Shown: positions 33,657-43,604, counted from the first letter of the stretch. The stretch: DNA of 64,000 nt from Zhouia amylolytica (GCF_900116365.1 NZ_FPAG01000008.1:1-64000); one strand, 5' to 3'. Notes: a model not told the origin generated them from the sequence alone. Made by a program: numbers and translations.

Positions 33657-36159
33657 CTTTTGAGAAGAATATGGCATTCATCAGTAATTTGTTGGTGCCA
33701 TACCAAAATGCGCGGAAGTTTGTGTTATCTGTAAATGCAATTACACGTCCACTTCCGTTGCGTTGTACTTTAAAAGGAACAGCTCCTTTTAATAGTTCTA
33801 AGTTTTCCTCAGAGATGTAACCACTTAGTAATGGGTTTAAATCATATTGAATTGGATTGTTGTAGCTTTCTTCATTAGGTTCCATATAGATGTTTGTGTT
33901 TCTAAAAACCGGCAATGTTTCGTTTTTATAGCCAAAGTTTATCGGATGAGACCTATCGAGGTTTGCTTTGAAGATTGCACCTCCAGTTACCTGAGCTCCA
34001 GAAAAGAATTGCTTTTGCTCGAAAGTGATATTCTTAGCGGTCATTTCGTTTTTCTTGAATTCTACCTTGAGCAGGTCATTACGTTCGAGCCAATTTACCG
34101 CATTGCGGTAACCAATCAGGGTACCCCCATTGCGCACCCAGTCTTTTATTTTTTGGGTAGCAGTTCCGTTTAAAGCACTTCCCCATATGTTTGGAAGGAT
34201 TATAGTGGTGTATTTGTCGAGACTTGTTCTGCCTAAATTGTCGGTGTCTAGTTTAGTAATTTGCATGTTATATCGCTGATCGAATAAATGCCATATTTCT
34301 CCAGCATCGTAAGATGTAATTCCATTGCCTACAATCAAAGCGACTTTCTGTTTTTTTAAGGCTTCAAAATCATTGCTTCCCAAGTCGATTCCTTTGGTTA
34401 ATCCTGTTGCTACGGAGGTAATCTCTATATGTGCTTCTTTTGCAACCTTTTGAAGGAATTCGTATAGCTCGCTTTTGTTTAATTTTTGGTTTTGTACGGG
34501 AATCATTATTGTTCCGTAGTCATAGTCTTTGCCTTCAAGGCTGAAAGGTGTTTTACCTACTTTGGCTCTAAGTCCCTTGTTAAGGATCATGTTCAGAGCT
34601 TTTGGGGTGTAATACTCATGCCAATCAAACAGGTAGGCGTAGTTGCTTTGTTCGTTAACATTACCTGTTCTTAGGGTAATGTTGTTTGTTCTGTCTCCAG
34701 CTGTTTTGGTTTCTTCAAAGTCTAAATTAAAGGCATAAGGAAATGTCCATGCAGAAATGTCATAGAACAGGCTGTCTTCGAACTCAGTTCTAATGTCGAA
34801 CATTGCTTCTATCAGGCGATGATTTTTTTGATTTTTGGGAACCAAATAGCTATATCCTTTTTTAAAGGTCTTTTCATTTATGGTGATATCTTCATTAGCC
34901 TGGTACAATTCAATTTTCTGACTTTCTAAAATTTTGGCTAACTGATATGTTTTGGCGGCATCTTTTTCATCTCCAAAAATATATGCGCTGCTTTTTGATT
35001 TTGCGGCCTCCTTTCTGGCATTTGAATAAAATTCTCGTTGATAGTTTAGTATATCAACGCGAAGGTTTTTTGCAGCTTCAAGGGTAGATAATGCTGTTGT
35101 GAATTGATTTCTTATGGTGAATGGAAAGGTGAGGATTCCGTTTTCTGATTCCTGTATATGTCCTCTTGAGCTTCCTTGTTCAAAAAGAATACCTATACTT
35201 CCGTTTATATCCGGGAATGTGGAACCTTTTCCGTAGTAGAAATCATCATAATCCTCTTCTGAGTAATATAGAGAGCCGATTTTATCTAATGCCTTTGCAT
35301 GATATTTTGCAATTTCTTTTGTAAATTGTTGGTTCATTTTTGGAGTTAAAGGATTCACTCTAGAGGGTTCTCCCGGCTGGAAAAAGAATGTTGAATTTGT
35401 ACCCATTTCATGATGGTCGGTAAGGATATTGGGCATCCATTGGTGAAATGTTTTAATACGTGCTTTACTTTCCGGTAATTGTATCGGGAGCCAATCTCTG
35501 TTAAGGTCAAACCAGTAATGATTTGTTCGACCACCGGGCCAAACTTCTTCATATTCTCTGTCATTCGGGTCAGGATTGAGAACATGGCTTCTATTGGTGT
35601 TAGCCCAGTAAGCAAAGCGTTGAAGTCCATCAGGGTTCAGAGATGGGTCGAGAAGAATGACAGTATTCTTTAATAAATCATTTATTTCATTTCCTTCAGC
35701 AGCAGCCAGATAGTAAATAGTAGCCAGTGCAGCGTTGGATCCACTCGGTTCATTTCCGTGTATAGAAAAACCTTGATAAACCACAATTGGCATATTTTCC
35801 GTATTAAGTGAATTCCCACTGTTTTCGGTTAGTTGAACATGGCTTTTTCTTATTTCGGTGATATTTGAATGGTTTTCAGGTGCGGTGATTGTTAAGAGGA
35901 TTATTGGTCTTCCTTCATAGGTTTCACCTCGATTTTCGATGCTGACTCTCGGGGATACTTCAGCAATTTTTTTCATGTATTCTACCAGTTTATCATGAGT
36001 TACGTGCCATTCTCCAACTTCATGACCTATAATTTCTTTGGGGGTGGGTATTTCCTGGTTGAAGGATATGTTTTGAGGTAAATAGTAATCTAATGAAATA
36101 TTGTTTTGCCCTAAGAGGATTTGGGTGAAAACAATAAATAGAAAAGTAATTTTTTTCAT
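33649..36159 (-). CDS. Large M14-family zinc carboxypeptidase, secreted
   Basis: An 836-aa exported peptidase (signal peptide MKKITFLFIVFTQILLGQ). The M14 domain covers about residues 45-370. Zinc ligands are His134 and Glu137 in SIHGNEPSG and a His in LTDHHEMG (249/250). The catalytic Glu is Glu327 in GILFEQGS. A long C-terminal half follows, with a class-I-glutamine-amidotransferase-like segment (ALIVGNGITSYDAGEIWHLF, TIILPNIWGSAL, KDWVRNGGTLIGYR) and ends with NFRAFWYGTNKLLMNAIFFS. A paralogue with the same plan lies at 56248-58734. It probably degrades peptides in the periplasm or outside the cell. Confidence 0.9.
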   Translation of the reverse strand: MKKITFLFIVFTQILLGQNNISLDYYLPQNISFNQEIPTPKEIIGHEVGEWHVTHDKLVEYMKKIAEVSPRVSIENRGETYEGRPIILLTITAPENHSNITEIRKSHVQLTENSGNSLNTENMPIVVYQGFSIHGNEPSGSNAALATIYYLAAAEGNEINDLLKNTVILLDPSLNPDGLQRFAYWANTNRSHVLNPDPNDREYEEVWPGGRTNHYWFDLNRDWLPIQLPESKARIKTFHQWMPNILTDHHEMGTNSTFFFQPGEPSRVNPLTPKMNQQFTKEIAKYHAKALDKIGSLYYSEEDYDDFYYGKGSTFPDINGSIGILFEQGSSRGHIQESENGILTFPFTIRNQFTTALSTLEAAKNLRVDILNYQREFYSNARKEAAKSKSSAYIFGDEKDAAKTYQLAKILESQKIELYQANEDITINEKTFKKGYSYLVPKNQKNHRLIEAMFDIRTEFEDSLFYDISAWTFPYAFNLDFEETKTAGDRTNNITLRTGNVNEQSNYAYLFDWHEYYTPKALNMILNKGLRAKVGKTPFSLEGKDYDYGTIMIPVQNQKLNKSELYEFLQKVAKEAHIEITSVATGLTKGIDLGSNDFEALKKQKVALIVGNGITSYDAGEIWHLFDQRYNMQITKLDTDNLGRTSLDKYTTIILPNIWGSALNGTATQKIKDWVRNGGTLIGYRNAVNWLERNDLLKVEFKKNEMTAKNITFEQKQFFSGAQVTGGAIFKANLDRSHPINFGYKNETLPVFRNTNIYMEPNEESYNNPIQYDLNPLLSGYISEENLELLKGAVPFKVQRNGSGRVIAFTDNTNFRAFWYGTNKLLMNAIFFSKVM

Positions 36160-36284
36160 AGGTGTTGATTTTCTTAAAGAGTAAATTACCTCTAAGACGT
36201 TTCTTAGAGGGGTTAATTTATGAGTACATTATAGTAAACTATTCTTGGTATGATATGGATCATACCTGATAAGTAAATATAAAA

Positions 36285-36314
36285 AAACCACCTTTGAATT
36301 AACAGAGGTGGTTT
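36285..36314 (-). terminator. Terminator after the PUR-like gene
   Basis: AAACCACCT (36285-36293) pairs with AGGTGGTTT (36306-36314). On the minus strand a run of seven T ends the stem. It lies 24 nt past the stop. Confidence 0.88.
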
Positions 36315-36337
36315 CTACTTAAGAAAGTTTTAACTTT

Positions 36338-36727
36338 TTAAATATCGTCAAAGCTGATATCGGTAAACTTTTCGGTATTAACTTCTTCTACGTTTGATTC
36401 CGAATCGCCATTTGAAGAGAAGCTTTCTTTTTTAAAGTTTTTCTGATGTCTTTCAGATATAACTTCTTCTCCTTTGTTGTCTATGATGAAATTGGTGGTT
36501 TCATCAAGGATTTCTTTGAAGGCATCAAAATCTTCTTTGTAGAGATAGATTTTGTGTTTTTTGTAATGGAAAGAACCGTCGTCGTGAGTAAACTTTTTAC
36601 TTTCGGTGATTGTTAAATAATAATCTCCAGCTTTGGTTTCTCTTACATCAAAGAAATAGGTTCTTCTTCCGGCTCTTAAAACTTTAGAGAAAATTTCGTC
36701 TTTCTCTAATAAATCTTTTTCGCTCAT
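36338..36727 (-). CDS. PUR-family (DUF3276) nucleic-acid-binding protein
   Basis: The 129-aa protein has one PUR repeat: IFSKVLRAGRRTYFFDVRETKAGDYYLTITESKK, then HKIYLYKEDFDAFKEILDETTNFI. PUR-alpha-like proteins bind single-stranded DNA or RNA; this one-repeat form is usual in Bacteroidota and works as a dimer in related structures. The acidic, serine-rich tail (GDSESNVEEVNTEKFTDISFDDI region) is probably disordered. Role in the cell unknown. Monocistronic. Confidence 0.88.
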   Translation of the reverse strand: MSEKDLLEKDEIFSKVLRAGRRTYFFDVRETKAGDYYLTITESKKFTHDDGSFHYKKHKIYLYKEDFDAFKEILDETTNFIIDNKGEEVISERHQKNFKKESFSSNGDSESNVEEVNTEKFTDISFDDI

Positions 36728-36805
36728 AATCCCTCTTGTAGTCTTAAAATTAGTTTTTTCAACAAATCAAAAATGTGAAAAAAATCGCAACGAAACAAAA
36801 AAAAA

Positions 36806-38563
36806 TCAGTTTTCTTTTTCTGACAATTGATTTAAATATAGTTCTTTGTAGTATCCTTCCTGGTTTATTAATTGATTGTGAGATCCTTGCTGAATTATTT
36901 GTCCGTTTTCTAAAACTATAATTTTATCTGCGTTTTTGGCCGAAGAGACTCTATGACTTACAATAATTGTAGTTTTTTCGCTCGAAATTTTTCGAAGATT
37001 ATTTAGAATTTGTTCTTCTGTTTCAGTATCTACTGCAGATAATGAATCGTCAAAGAGATATATCTGAGGATCTTTTATCATGGCTCTGGCGATTGAAACT
37101 CGTTGTTTTTGGCCCCCACTTAAAGTGATACCTCTTTCTCCCAATACGGTTTCGTATTTTTTATTAAATCCAAGAATATTTTCGTGTACAGCAGCTTTTT
37201 TGGCTGCTTCGATTACCTCTTCATCTGTTGCAGATGCTTTTCCGAATTTGATATTGTTTTTTATCGAATCAGAGAACAGGAAGGCATCTTGAGGAACAGC
37301 ACCAATACTATTTCTCAGGTCAGATAAATTCATTTTTCTTATTGGTGTCTTATCTATATAAATAGTTCCTTCGGTCGTGTCATAGAGTCTTCCAATAAGA
37401 TCCAGGATGGTGGATTTTCCGGATCCTGTTTTACCGATTATGGCTAATGTCTGTCCTTTTTCTATGGTAAAGGAAATATTTTTTAAGGCTGTTATATTGG
37501 TATCATCATATGTCAAGCTAACATTTTTAAATGTTATTTCTCCTTCAACAGGTGTATGCGTGTCTACTTCATTTTGAATTTCCGGGGTTAGGCTCATGAA
37601 TTCATTAATTCTCTTTTGTGAAGCTTCTGCTCTTTGGACTATAGAGGTAACCCATCCGACTATCGCCACGGGCCATGTCAGGAAGTTTACGTACATAATA
37701 AATTCAGCGATGATTCCAATAGAGTTAATTTCTCCGTTGATGTATTGCATACCCCCTACATAAATTGCCAGGGTGGTACTTAGTCCTATCATTAATATCA
37801 TTAGGGGCATGAACCATGCGTTAACTTTAGCCAAATTCATACTACGGTTCTTGCCTTCGTTAGCAAGATTTACCAGGGAGGTGTTTGTTTCAGGTTCAAT
37901 ACTGTATGCTTTTATTACAGAAATCCCAGAAAATGATTCTTGAGAGAATGCAGATAGATCTGATAAATATGCTTGAACGGAAGTACTTCTTTCGTGAATC
38001 ACTTTACTGATCTTATAAATAAGAATGGATAGAAATGGTAATGGTATTAATGTGTACATTGCCATGGTAGGTGATTTGTAGATCATTATTGGGATGACAC
38101 AGATAAACAAGGTAATGGTTTGGATACTATACATAATGGCCGGGCCTGCATAGCTTCTTACCTGGGTAACATCTTCACTAATTCGGTTCATTAAATCTCC
38201 TGTTCGGTTTTTTTTGTAGAAGCCGAGTGAAAGTTTTTCGTATTGTTTAAATATTTCATTTTTCAGGTCGTATTCTACATATCTGGATACATTAATAATG
38301 GTTTGTCTCATTAGGAAAGTAAAGAAAGCAGATAGGAGGGTAGTGCCGATAATGATCAGGATGTATAAAATGAGTTCATCTTTTACTTCCGTGAGACTTG
38401 CATCGGGGGTGTTTAAGTAATTCTGAACGGCTGTGATCGACTTATTAATATATGGAGGGAGAAACAATGAAAATATTCTTGCTATGATGGTAATGATAAC
38501 TCCAATTAAGAGTTTCCATTTGTATTTATAGAAGAATTTATGAATTGATTTTAATTCTTTCAT
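36806..38563 (-). CDS. ABC transporter, fused permease and ATPase (MsbA/MdlB-like exporter)
   Basis: A 585-aa half-transporter. Six TM helices lie in residues 15-310. The ATPase domain has Walker A GKTGSGKS (377-384), signature LSGGQKQR, Walker B IYLFDD and the switch His in IVSHR. It works as a dimer in the inner membrane and exports hydrophobic compounds or peptides; the substrate cannot be told. No partner half-transporter gene is next to it, which suggests a homodimer. The ATG is followed by a basic N-terminal helix. Confidence 0.93.
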   Translation of the reverse strand: MKELKSIHKFFYKYKWKLLIGVIITIIARIFSLFLPPYINKSITAVQNYLNTPDASLTEVKDELILYILIIIGTTLLSAFFTFLMRQTIINVSRYVEYDLKNEIFKQYEKLSLGFYKKNRTGDLMNRISEDVTQVRSYAGPAIMYSIQTITLFICVIPIMIYKSPTMAMYTLIPLPFLSILIYKISKVIHERSTSVQAYLSDLSAFSQESFSGISVIKAYSIEPETNTSLVNLANEGKNRSMNLAKVNAWFMPLMILMIGLSTTLAIYVGGMQYINGEINSIGIIAEFIMYVNFLTWPVAIVGWVTSIVQRAEASQKRINEFMSLTPEIQNEVDTHTPVEGEITFKNVSLTYDDTNITALKNISFTIEKGQTLAIIGKTGSGKSTILDLIGRLYDTTEGTIYIDKTPIRKMNLSDLRNSIGAVPQDAFLFSDSIKNNIKFGKASATDEEVIEAAKKAAVHENILGFNKKYETVLGERGITLSGGQKQRVSIARAMIKDPQIYLFDDSLSAVDTETEEQILNNLRKISSEKTTIIVSHRVSSAKNADKIIVLENGQIIQQGSHNQLINQEGYYKELYLNQLSEKEN

Positions 38564-38652
38564 GTCTTATTTGAGGTTATTTAGATTTGATAAATAAGTA
38601 ATTAAAAACGTTAATTTTATCAAATATTCAATTTAGGTATTGTTTTTTAGTT

Positions 38653-38660
38653 TATTTTTG
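38653..38660 (+). promoter_or_regulatory. -7 promoter element of the amino-acid dehydrogenase gene
   Basis: TATTTTTG, perfect TAnnTTTG, 44 nt before the ATG. Confidence 0.5.
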
Positions 38661-38704
38661 ACGAATTAAAAATTTAACACGCTAAAAATTTAAAATTCGT
38701 AAAT

Positions 38705-39808
38705 ATGAAATCAGAATTGATTGCTCTAAATGATCTTAAAAAAGTGGACCCGGTGTTTGGTCAAATTTCTTTTGATAATCATGAACAAGTTGTATTCTGT
38801 CAGGACAAAGATACAGGATTAAAGGCAATAATTGGTATTCATAATACAGTATTGGGTCCAGCTTTAGGAGGAACCAGAATGTGGAAATACAATAATGAAT
38901 GGGAGGCCTTGAATGATGTGTTGAGATTATCTCGCGGTATGACTTTTAAATCTGCGATCAGTGGTTTAAATCTTGGTGGAGGTAAAGCTGTAATTATTGG
39001 AGATGCCAAAACTGAAAAAACTCCTGAACTCATGCAGAAATTTGGAGCTTATGTTCATTCATTGGGAGGTAAATATATTACTGCAGAAGATGTAGGGATG
39101 GAGACTTCAGATATGGATTTGGTACATGATGTTACTCCTTACGTTACTGGTATTTCCGAATCAAGAGGAGGCGCTGGAAATCCATCACCAATTACTGCTT
39201 ATGGTGTATATATGGGAATGAAAGCGGCGGCTAAGTTTCAGTTCGGTTCTGATGTTCTTTCTGGTAAGAAGGTGTTGGTTCAGGGAATTGGTCATGTTGG
39301 TGAAACTTTGGTTTCTTATTTAACCAAAGAAGATGCAAGGGTTGTTATTGCGGATATTAATGAAGAACGACTTAATGAGGTAAGTAGTAAATATGGTGCT
39401 GAAATCTATAGAGGAAAAGATCTTTATTCAGAAGAAGCCGATATTTATGCGCCATGTGCTTTAGGAGCTACAGTGAATAATGAAACGATAGGGAAGCTAA
39501 AGGCAAAGGTTATAGCGGGTGCAGCCAATAATCAATTGGCTGATGAGAATATCCATGGTGCTTTATTGAAAGAGAAGGGGATTGCTTATGCACCTGATTT
39601 TTTAATTAATGCCGGAGGTATTATTAATGTATATGCTGAAATTGAGAACTATGGAAAGCAGGAGATCATTAATAAAACTGAAAATATCTACAATACGACC
39701 TTAGAGATTTTCTCAAAAGCGGAGTTGGAAGGTATTACAACCCATCAAGCTGCCTTAAAAATGGCTCAGTCTCGTATCGATGCTCGTAAATTAGAGCTAA
39801 AAAAATAA
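38705..39808 (+). CDS. Leu/Val/Phe/Glu-type amino-acid dehydrogenase
   Basis: A 367-aa NAD-dependent enzyme that oxidatively deaminates amino acids to 2-oxo acids. The catalytic region has ALGGTRMWKY, LSRGMTFKSAISGLNLGGGKAVIIGD with the active-site lysines, and TAEDVGMETSDMDLV. The Rossmann domain has VLVQGIGHVGETLVSYL with a following acidic residue in VVIADINEE (NAD preference). The short length and GGGK phrase fit leucine/valine dehydrogenase better than hexameric glutamate dehydrogenase. It may feed branched-chain 2-oxo acids to the complex that contains the E2 at 23570. Ended by the stem-loop at 39839-39872. Confidence 0.9.
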   Translation: MKSELIALNDLKKVDPVFGQISFDNHEQVVFCQDKDTGLKAIIGIHNTVLGPALGGTRMWKYNNEWEALNDVLRLSRGMTFKSAISGLNLGGGKAVIIGDAKTEKTPELMQKFGAYVHSLGGKYITAEDVGMETSDMDLVHDVTPYVTGISESRGGAGNPSPITAYGVYMGMKAAAKFQFGSDVLSGKKVLVQGIGHVGETLVSYLTKEDARVVIADINEERLNEVSSKYGAEIYRGKDLYSEEADIYAPCALGATVNNETIGKLKAKVIAGAANNQLADENIHGALLKEKGIAYAPDFLINAGGIINVYAEIENYGKQEIINKTENIYNTTLEIFSKAELEGITTHQAALKMAQSRIDARKLELKK

Positions 39809-39829
39809 GAGATATTACATAAATAATTT

Positions 39830-39837
39830 TAATTTTG
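39830..39837 (+). promoter_or_regulatory. -7 element of nusB, overlapping the upstream terminator region
   Basis: TAATTTTG, perfect TAnnTTTG, directly before the GGGCGAAAGG stem at 39840. A transcript from here would begin with that hairpin. Confidence 0.5.
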
Positions 39838-39838
39838 C

Positions 39839-39872
39839 GGGGCGAAAGGATTTACCTTTCGCCCTTAATTTT
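39839..39872 (+). terminator. Terminator after the amino-acid dehydrogenase gene
   Basis: GGGCGAAAGG (39840-39849), loop ATTTA, CCTTTCGCCC (39855-39864), then TTAATTTTTT. It may also form the 5' hairpin of the nusB transcript. Confidence 0.85.
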
Positions 39873-39891
39873 TTAGTAAGTTCTTTAAAGT

Positions 39892-40833
39892 ATGTTAACA
39901 AGAAGACATATTCGGGTAAAAGTAATGCAGTCGATCTATGCAATAGCCCAATCTGGTAATGCCGATGTTGATAAAGAGGTGAAGTTCGTTAAATTCAGCA
40001 TGGATAATATGTATAATCTCTATTTAACGCTATTAGCACTGTTGGTGGAGGTTCAAAAAAAGGCTGAAGAACAGCAGCAATTATCACAGAAGAAATATCT
40101 AGCTACCCAAGAAGAAAAAAATCCTAATAAAAAATTTGTAAACAATAGTGTTTTAAAGCTCCTGGTTGAGAATGAGCTATTGACTGAAGAGCTTTCAAAT
40201 AGGAAATTGTCATGGGATTTAGATGATAAATATGTAGAGATCATATATGATGCTATTTTGGCGAGTGATATTTATCAGGAATATATGTCGAAGTCAGAAA
40301 CCAATTTTAAAGAGGACAGGGAGTTTGTAATTGCCATTTATAAGAATATCATTGCGCCTAATGATAAACTTTATGATTTTATAGAGGACCGCAATTTAAC
40401 ATGGGTAGATGATTTGCCATTGGTGAATACGCTTATTTTAAAAATGATCACCAATCTTAAAAAGGATCCTGATGCCAGATATTTCTTACCTTCCTTATAT
40501 AAGGATGAAGATGATCTAAAGTTTGCTTCAGATCTATTTAAGAAAACGGTGCTCAATTATGAGAAACTACAGGAGGAGATTGTTGGTAAAACACCTAATT
40601 GGGATGTTGAACGAATTGCGGATTTAGATTCGATACTTTTAAAGATGGCGATCTGTGAATTTTTGAGATTTCCTTCCATTCCGGTAAAAGTTACTATGAA
40701 TGAATATGTGGAGATTGCCAAAGAATATTCAACTCCTAAAAGTAGTGTGTTTATTAATGGTATTTTAGATAAACTGGTGAAAGAATACCAGCAAGACAAT
40801 AAACTGAATAAGGTTGGTCGTGGACTCATGTAA
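39892..40833 (+). CDS. nusB: Transcription antitermination protein NusB (long Bacteroidota form)
   Basis: The 313-aa protein has the NusB helical domain in its C-terminal half (VNTLILKMITNL, WDVERIADLDSILLKMAICEFLRFPSIPVKVTMNEYVEIAKEYSTPKSSVFINGILD across the end). The first 20 residues (MLTRRHIRVKVMQSIYAIAQ) are also those of NusB, with a long helical insert between. E. coli NusB has only about 140 residues; the long form is usual in this phylum. It binds boxA RNA with NusE in rRNA antitermination. It heads nusB-DUF1573-yajC. Confidence 0.93.
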   Translation: MLTRRHIRVKVMQSIYAIAQSGNADVDKEVKFVKFSMDNMYNLYLTLLALLVEVQKKAEEQQQLSQKKYLATQEEKNPNKKFVNNSVLKLLVENELLTEELSNRKLSWDLDDKYVEIIYDAILASDIYQEYMSKSETNFKEDREFVIAIYKNIIAPNDKLYDFIEDRNLTWVDDLPLVNTLILKMITNLKKDPDARYFLPSLYKDEDDLKFASDLFKKTVLNYEKLQEEIVGKTPNWDVERIADLDSILLKMAICEFLRFPSIPVKVTMNEYVEIAKEYSTPKSSVFINGILDKLVKEYQQDNKLNKVGRGLM

Positions 40834-40901
40834 TACTCTGTAATAATTTATTATATTACGTTAATTATTAAGTAATTTTAACCCCTTAAAATTCTAACAA
40901 A

Positions 40902-41378
40902 ATGAAAAAAGCAGTTTTAATGTTAGTTGCCGTAGCTTCATTGTCTATTGTATCGTGTAAGGATAATGCGACTAATAAGATAAAATCAGAAAATGTTGAT
41001 ATTGCAGCTCAACGTGATGAGGATGCTAAGAAATTACCAGTTATGACTTTTGAAAAGACAGAGCATGATTTTGGAAATATAGTTCAGGGTACTCCGGTTG
41101 AGACCAAGTTTAAATTTACTAATACAGGAGATGCGCCTTTAATTATTACAGATGCAAAATCTAGTTGTGGATGTACGGTTCCTGAAAAACCAAAGGATCC
41201 AATCGCGCCAGGGGAAACAGGAGAGCTTTTAGTGAAATTTAATGGTTCAGGTTCGAATCAGGTTACCAAGACGATCACTGTTACTGCAAATACAGCGAAT
41301 GGTAATGAAACCTTGAGAATTAAAGCGTTTGTAACACCTAAAGATAAGGCAGGGTCGCCTATAAAAGTGTCTAACTAA
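40902..41378 (+). CDS. DUF1573 lipoprotein
   Basis: The 158-aa lipoprotein (MKKAVLMLVAVASLSIVSC, Cys19) has one DUF1573 immunoglobulin-like domain: EHDFGNIVQGTPVETKFKFTNTGDAPLIITDAKSSCGCTVPEKPKDPIAPGETGEL read in order, with the SSCGCT motif holding two close cysteines. Function unknown; relatives resemble ASPM/Hydin-like beta domains. It lies 68 nt after nusB and 19 nt before yajC, an order conserved in Flavobacteriaceae. Confidence 0.9.
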   Translation: MKKAVLMLVAVASLSIVSCKDNATNKIKSENVDIAAQRDEDAKKLPVMTFEKTEHDFGNIVQGTPVETKFKFTNTGDAPLIITDAKSSCGCTVPEKPKDPIAPGETGELLVKFNGSGSNQVTKTITVTANTANGNETLRIKAFVTPKDKAGSPIKVSN

Positions 41379-41397
41379 GTATTTAATACTATAATTA

Positions 41398-41685
41398 ATG
41401 GAAATTTTAAATCAATTTGCCCCGTTTATTTTAATTTTTGCGGTCATGTATTTCTTCATGATACGTCCACAGATTAAAAAACAAAAACAAGAAAAGAAGT
41501 TCGCTAGCGAATTAAAAAAAGGAGATAAAGTTGTTACCAAAAGTGGAATGCATGGTAAAGTATTGGATCTAAACGATGATAATACTTGTGTTATTGAAAC
41601 TATGGCGGGCAAAATTAAATTTGATCGTTCGGCCATATCTATGGAAATGTCGATACGTTTGAATGCTCCTGAAAAGAAGAAATAA
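41398..41685 (+). CDS. yajC: Preprotein translocase subunit YajC
   Basis: The 95-aa protein has one N-terminal TM helix (FAPFILIFAVMYFFMIRPQ) and the YajC cytoplasmic beta part (KGDKVVTKSGMHGKVLDLNDDNTCVIETMAGKIKFDRSAI in order). It joins SecDF in the Sec complex. The last gene of its operon, ended by the terminator at 41707-41745. Confidence 0.95.
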   Translation: MEILNQFAPFILIFAVMYFFMIRPQIKKQKQEKKFASELKKGDKVVTKSGMHGKVLDLNDDNTCVIETMAGKIKFDRSAISMEMSIRLNAPEKKK

Positions 41686-41706
41686 TCATTCTTATGATGA
41701 TTTTAT

Positions 41707-41745
41707 AAATAAATAAAGGCCGCAAGTGCGGCCTTTATTTATTTT
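41707..41745. terminator. Bidirectional terminator between yajC and the DUF1801 gene
   Basis: AATAAAGGCCGC (41712-41723), loop AAGT, GCGGCCTTTATT (41728-41739): a perfect 12-bp stem with A/T flanks on both sides. The stop codon of the minus-strand gene is in the right arm. Confidence 0.9.
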
Positions 41746-42329
41746 CGATATTTATCATTCAAGCCTTCACGCTTTAAGATCATAGGGATTATCTTTTCCA
41801 GGCGTTTTAGCCTAGTGCTATCTCTTTTGGCTTCTAATAGGTATTCGGCGAATTCTTTTTTCTTGTATGGAGTAAACTCCCCGAAAGCCAGTTTTAGTTT
41901 ATTATTTTCCTCAAAAGCTTGTTCGAGCTCTATTGGGATGATGAGGTTATTTGATCTAGCCGATATGACTTCTTTGCCTTCTTGTTGATTACTAATCGCT
42001 TCTTTAAGGTAGTTTAGAATTAGTTTTTTATCAATTTCATCCATAGAGGTAAACCTCCATTGTCGCATTGCTACGGTTTTACCTTCTTGAGCATTTATTA
42101 GGACATTGTTTTTATCTTCAAGAAGAGCTCCATTAAAAAACCAGAGGCCTATATGGTTTTTAAATGCACCGAGCCCAACTACATTTTTTTTGTTAATGCT
42201 GTATGTGGGGGCACCCCATTTAATGGATTCTTCCATTTGGGTCTCAAGAATTAAAGTTCTCAGGATTGTTAATTCTTTTTCCCATTTTTTGTGTTTCTTG
42301 AGGTATTCGTCAAATGAAGTAATTTTCAT
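41739..42329 (-). CDS. DUF1801/YdeI-family protein
   Basis: The 196-aa protein has the DUF1801 domain at about residues 15-115 (MEESIKWGAPTYSINKKNVVGLGAFKNHIGLWFF) and a YdeI-like C-terminal part (IPIELEQAFEENNKLKLAFGEFTPYKKKEFAEYLLEAKRDSTRLKRLEKII in order), which resembles the OmpD-associated YdeI proteins. The fold is related to frataxin-like iron-binding proteins, but function is unknown. It starts 6 nt after pepT and is probably cotranscribed with it. Confidence 0.85.
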   Translation of the reverse strand: MKITSFDEYLKKHKKWEKELTILRTLILETQMEESIKWGAPTYSINKKNVVGLGAFKNHIGLWFFNGALLEDKNNVLINAQEGKTVAMRQWRFTSMDEIDKKLILNYLKEAISNQQEGKEVISARSNNLIIPIELEQAFEENNKLKLAFGEFTPYKKKEFAEYLLEAKRDSTRLKRLEKIIPMILKREGLNDKYRK

Positions 42330-42335
42330 TAGTTT

Positions 42336-43580
42336 TTAATTAAGATATTTGGTAGCTGTAATTTCAGCAATCTTTACAATTACCTCTATTGCTTTTTGCA
42401 TGCTTTCTACCGGGACATATTCGTATCTACCATGAAAATTATGACCGCCTGCAAAAATATTTGGACATGGTAAGCCCATGTATGATAATTGTGATCCATC
42501 GGTGCCACCTCGGATAGGTTTGATAATGGGTTCAATATTTAATTGTTTCATGGCTTCTTCTGCAATTTCTACAATATGAAAAACAGGTTCTACCTTCTCT
42601 CTCATGTTGTAGTATTGATCGCTTATTTCGATGGAAATGATATCATCGTTGTATTTTTGTTTTAAGTCGTCTGCAATTTGATTTACTAATTGTTTACGTG
42701 CTTCAAAATTATTACGGTCATGGTCTCTTATTATTCCTTCGATTTCAGTTAGTTCGATATCTCCTTTGATGCTATAGAAATGGAAAAATCCTTCTCTTTC
42801 GGAGGTGTGCTGAGGTACTTCCCGAGGAGGCAAAAGAGATAGGAATTCATTGGCCAATAAAACAGCGTTAACCATTTTATTTTTTGCATATCCTGGATGT
42901 ACACTTTTACCTTTGAACTTTACGATTACTCCTGCAGCATTAAAATTTTCGTATTCTAATTCTCCAATCTGGCTTCCATCCATTGTATATGCCCATTCTG
43001 CTCCAAATTTTTTCACATCGAATTTATGAGCGCCTCTTCCTATTTCTTCATCAGGAGTAAAACCGACTCTAATATTTCCATGTTTAATTTCGGGATGATC
43101 GATTAGGTATTTCATGGCTTCCATGATCTCGGTTATACCGGCTTTATCGTCAGCACCAAGAAGTGTGGTTCCATCTGTGGTTATTAATGTCTGGCCTTTA
43201 TATTGTTTTAGATCTTCAAAATAATCAGGAGATAAAACAATATTTTCAGCTTTGTTTAATACGATATCTCCACCATCATAATCATTAACGATTTGTGGGT
43301 TTACATTGGTGCCACTATAGTCTGGAGTAGTATCGAAATGAGCTACAAATCCAATGGTAGGTATTTCATGATTGACATTTGTGGGAAGGGTGGCCATGAT
43401 GTATGCGTTTTCGTCTATGCTTACATCTTGCATTCCCATGTCTTTAAGTTCTTCAACAAGCTTGTTGGCCAGATCCCATTGTTTTTTAGTACTAGGTGTA
43501 GTTTCACTTTTTGGATCTGATTGTGTGTCTATGGTAATATAACTAGTAAATCGGTCTATTACTTGTTGTTTGTTTGTCAT
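42336..43580 (-). CDS. pepT: Peptidase T (tripeptide aminopeptidase)
   Basis: A 414-aa M20 zinc peptidase that frees the N-terminal residue of tripeptides in the cytoplasm. Metal and catalytic motifs are in order: [39 protein letters not shown], and [11 protein letters not shown], with the [16 protein letters not shown] end. The length is normal. A -7 element for it is at 43597-43604 and the DUF1801 gene follows it. Confidence 0.96.
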   Translation of the reverse strand: MTNKQQVIDRFTSYITIDTQSDPKSETTPSTKKQWDLANKLVEELKDMGMQDVSIDENAYIMATLPTNVNHEIPTIGFVAHFDTTPDYSGTNVNPQIVNDYDGGDIVLNKAENIVLSPDYFEDLKQYKGQTLITTDGTTLLGADDKAGITEIMEAMKYLIDHPEIKHGNIRVGFTPDEEIGRGAHKFDVKKFGAEWAYTMDGSQIGELEYENFNAAGVIVKFKGKSVHPGYAKNKMVNAVLLANEFLSLLPPREVPQHTSEREGFFHFYSIKGDIELTEIEGIIRDHDRNNFEARKQLVNQIADDLKQKYNDDIISIEISDQYYNMREKVEPVFHIVEIAEEAMKQLNIEPIIKPIRGGTDGSQLSYMGLPCPNIFAGGHNFHGRYEYVPVESMQKAIEVIVKIAEITATKYLN

Positions 43581-43596
43581 GTTGTGTTATTTTTTT

Positions 43597-43604
43597 CAAA
43601 AGTA
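43597..43604 (-). promoter_or_regulatory. -7 promoter element of pepT
   Basis: Minus-strand TACTTTTG (plus-strand CAAAAGTA), perfect TAnnTTTG, 16 nt before the pepT ATG. Confidence 0.5.

Noticed and set aside
35355-35630. 91-codon minus ORF within the first M14 gene
   Set aside because: It is another frame of the same strand within a conserved peptidase domain and has no start signals.
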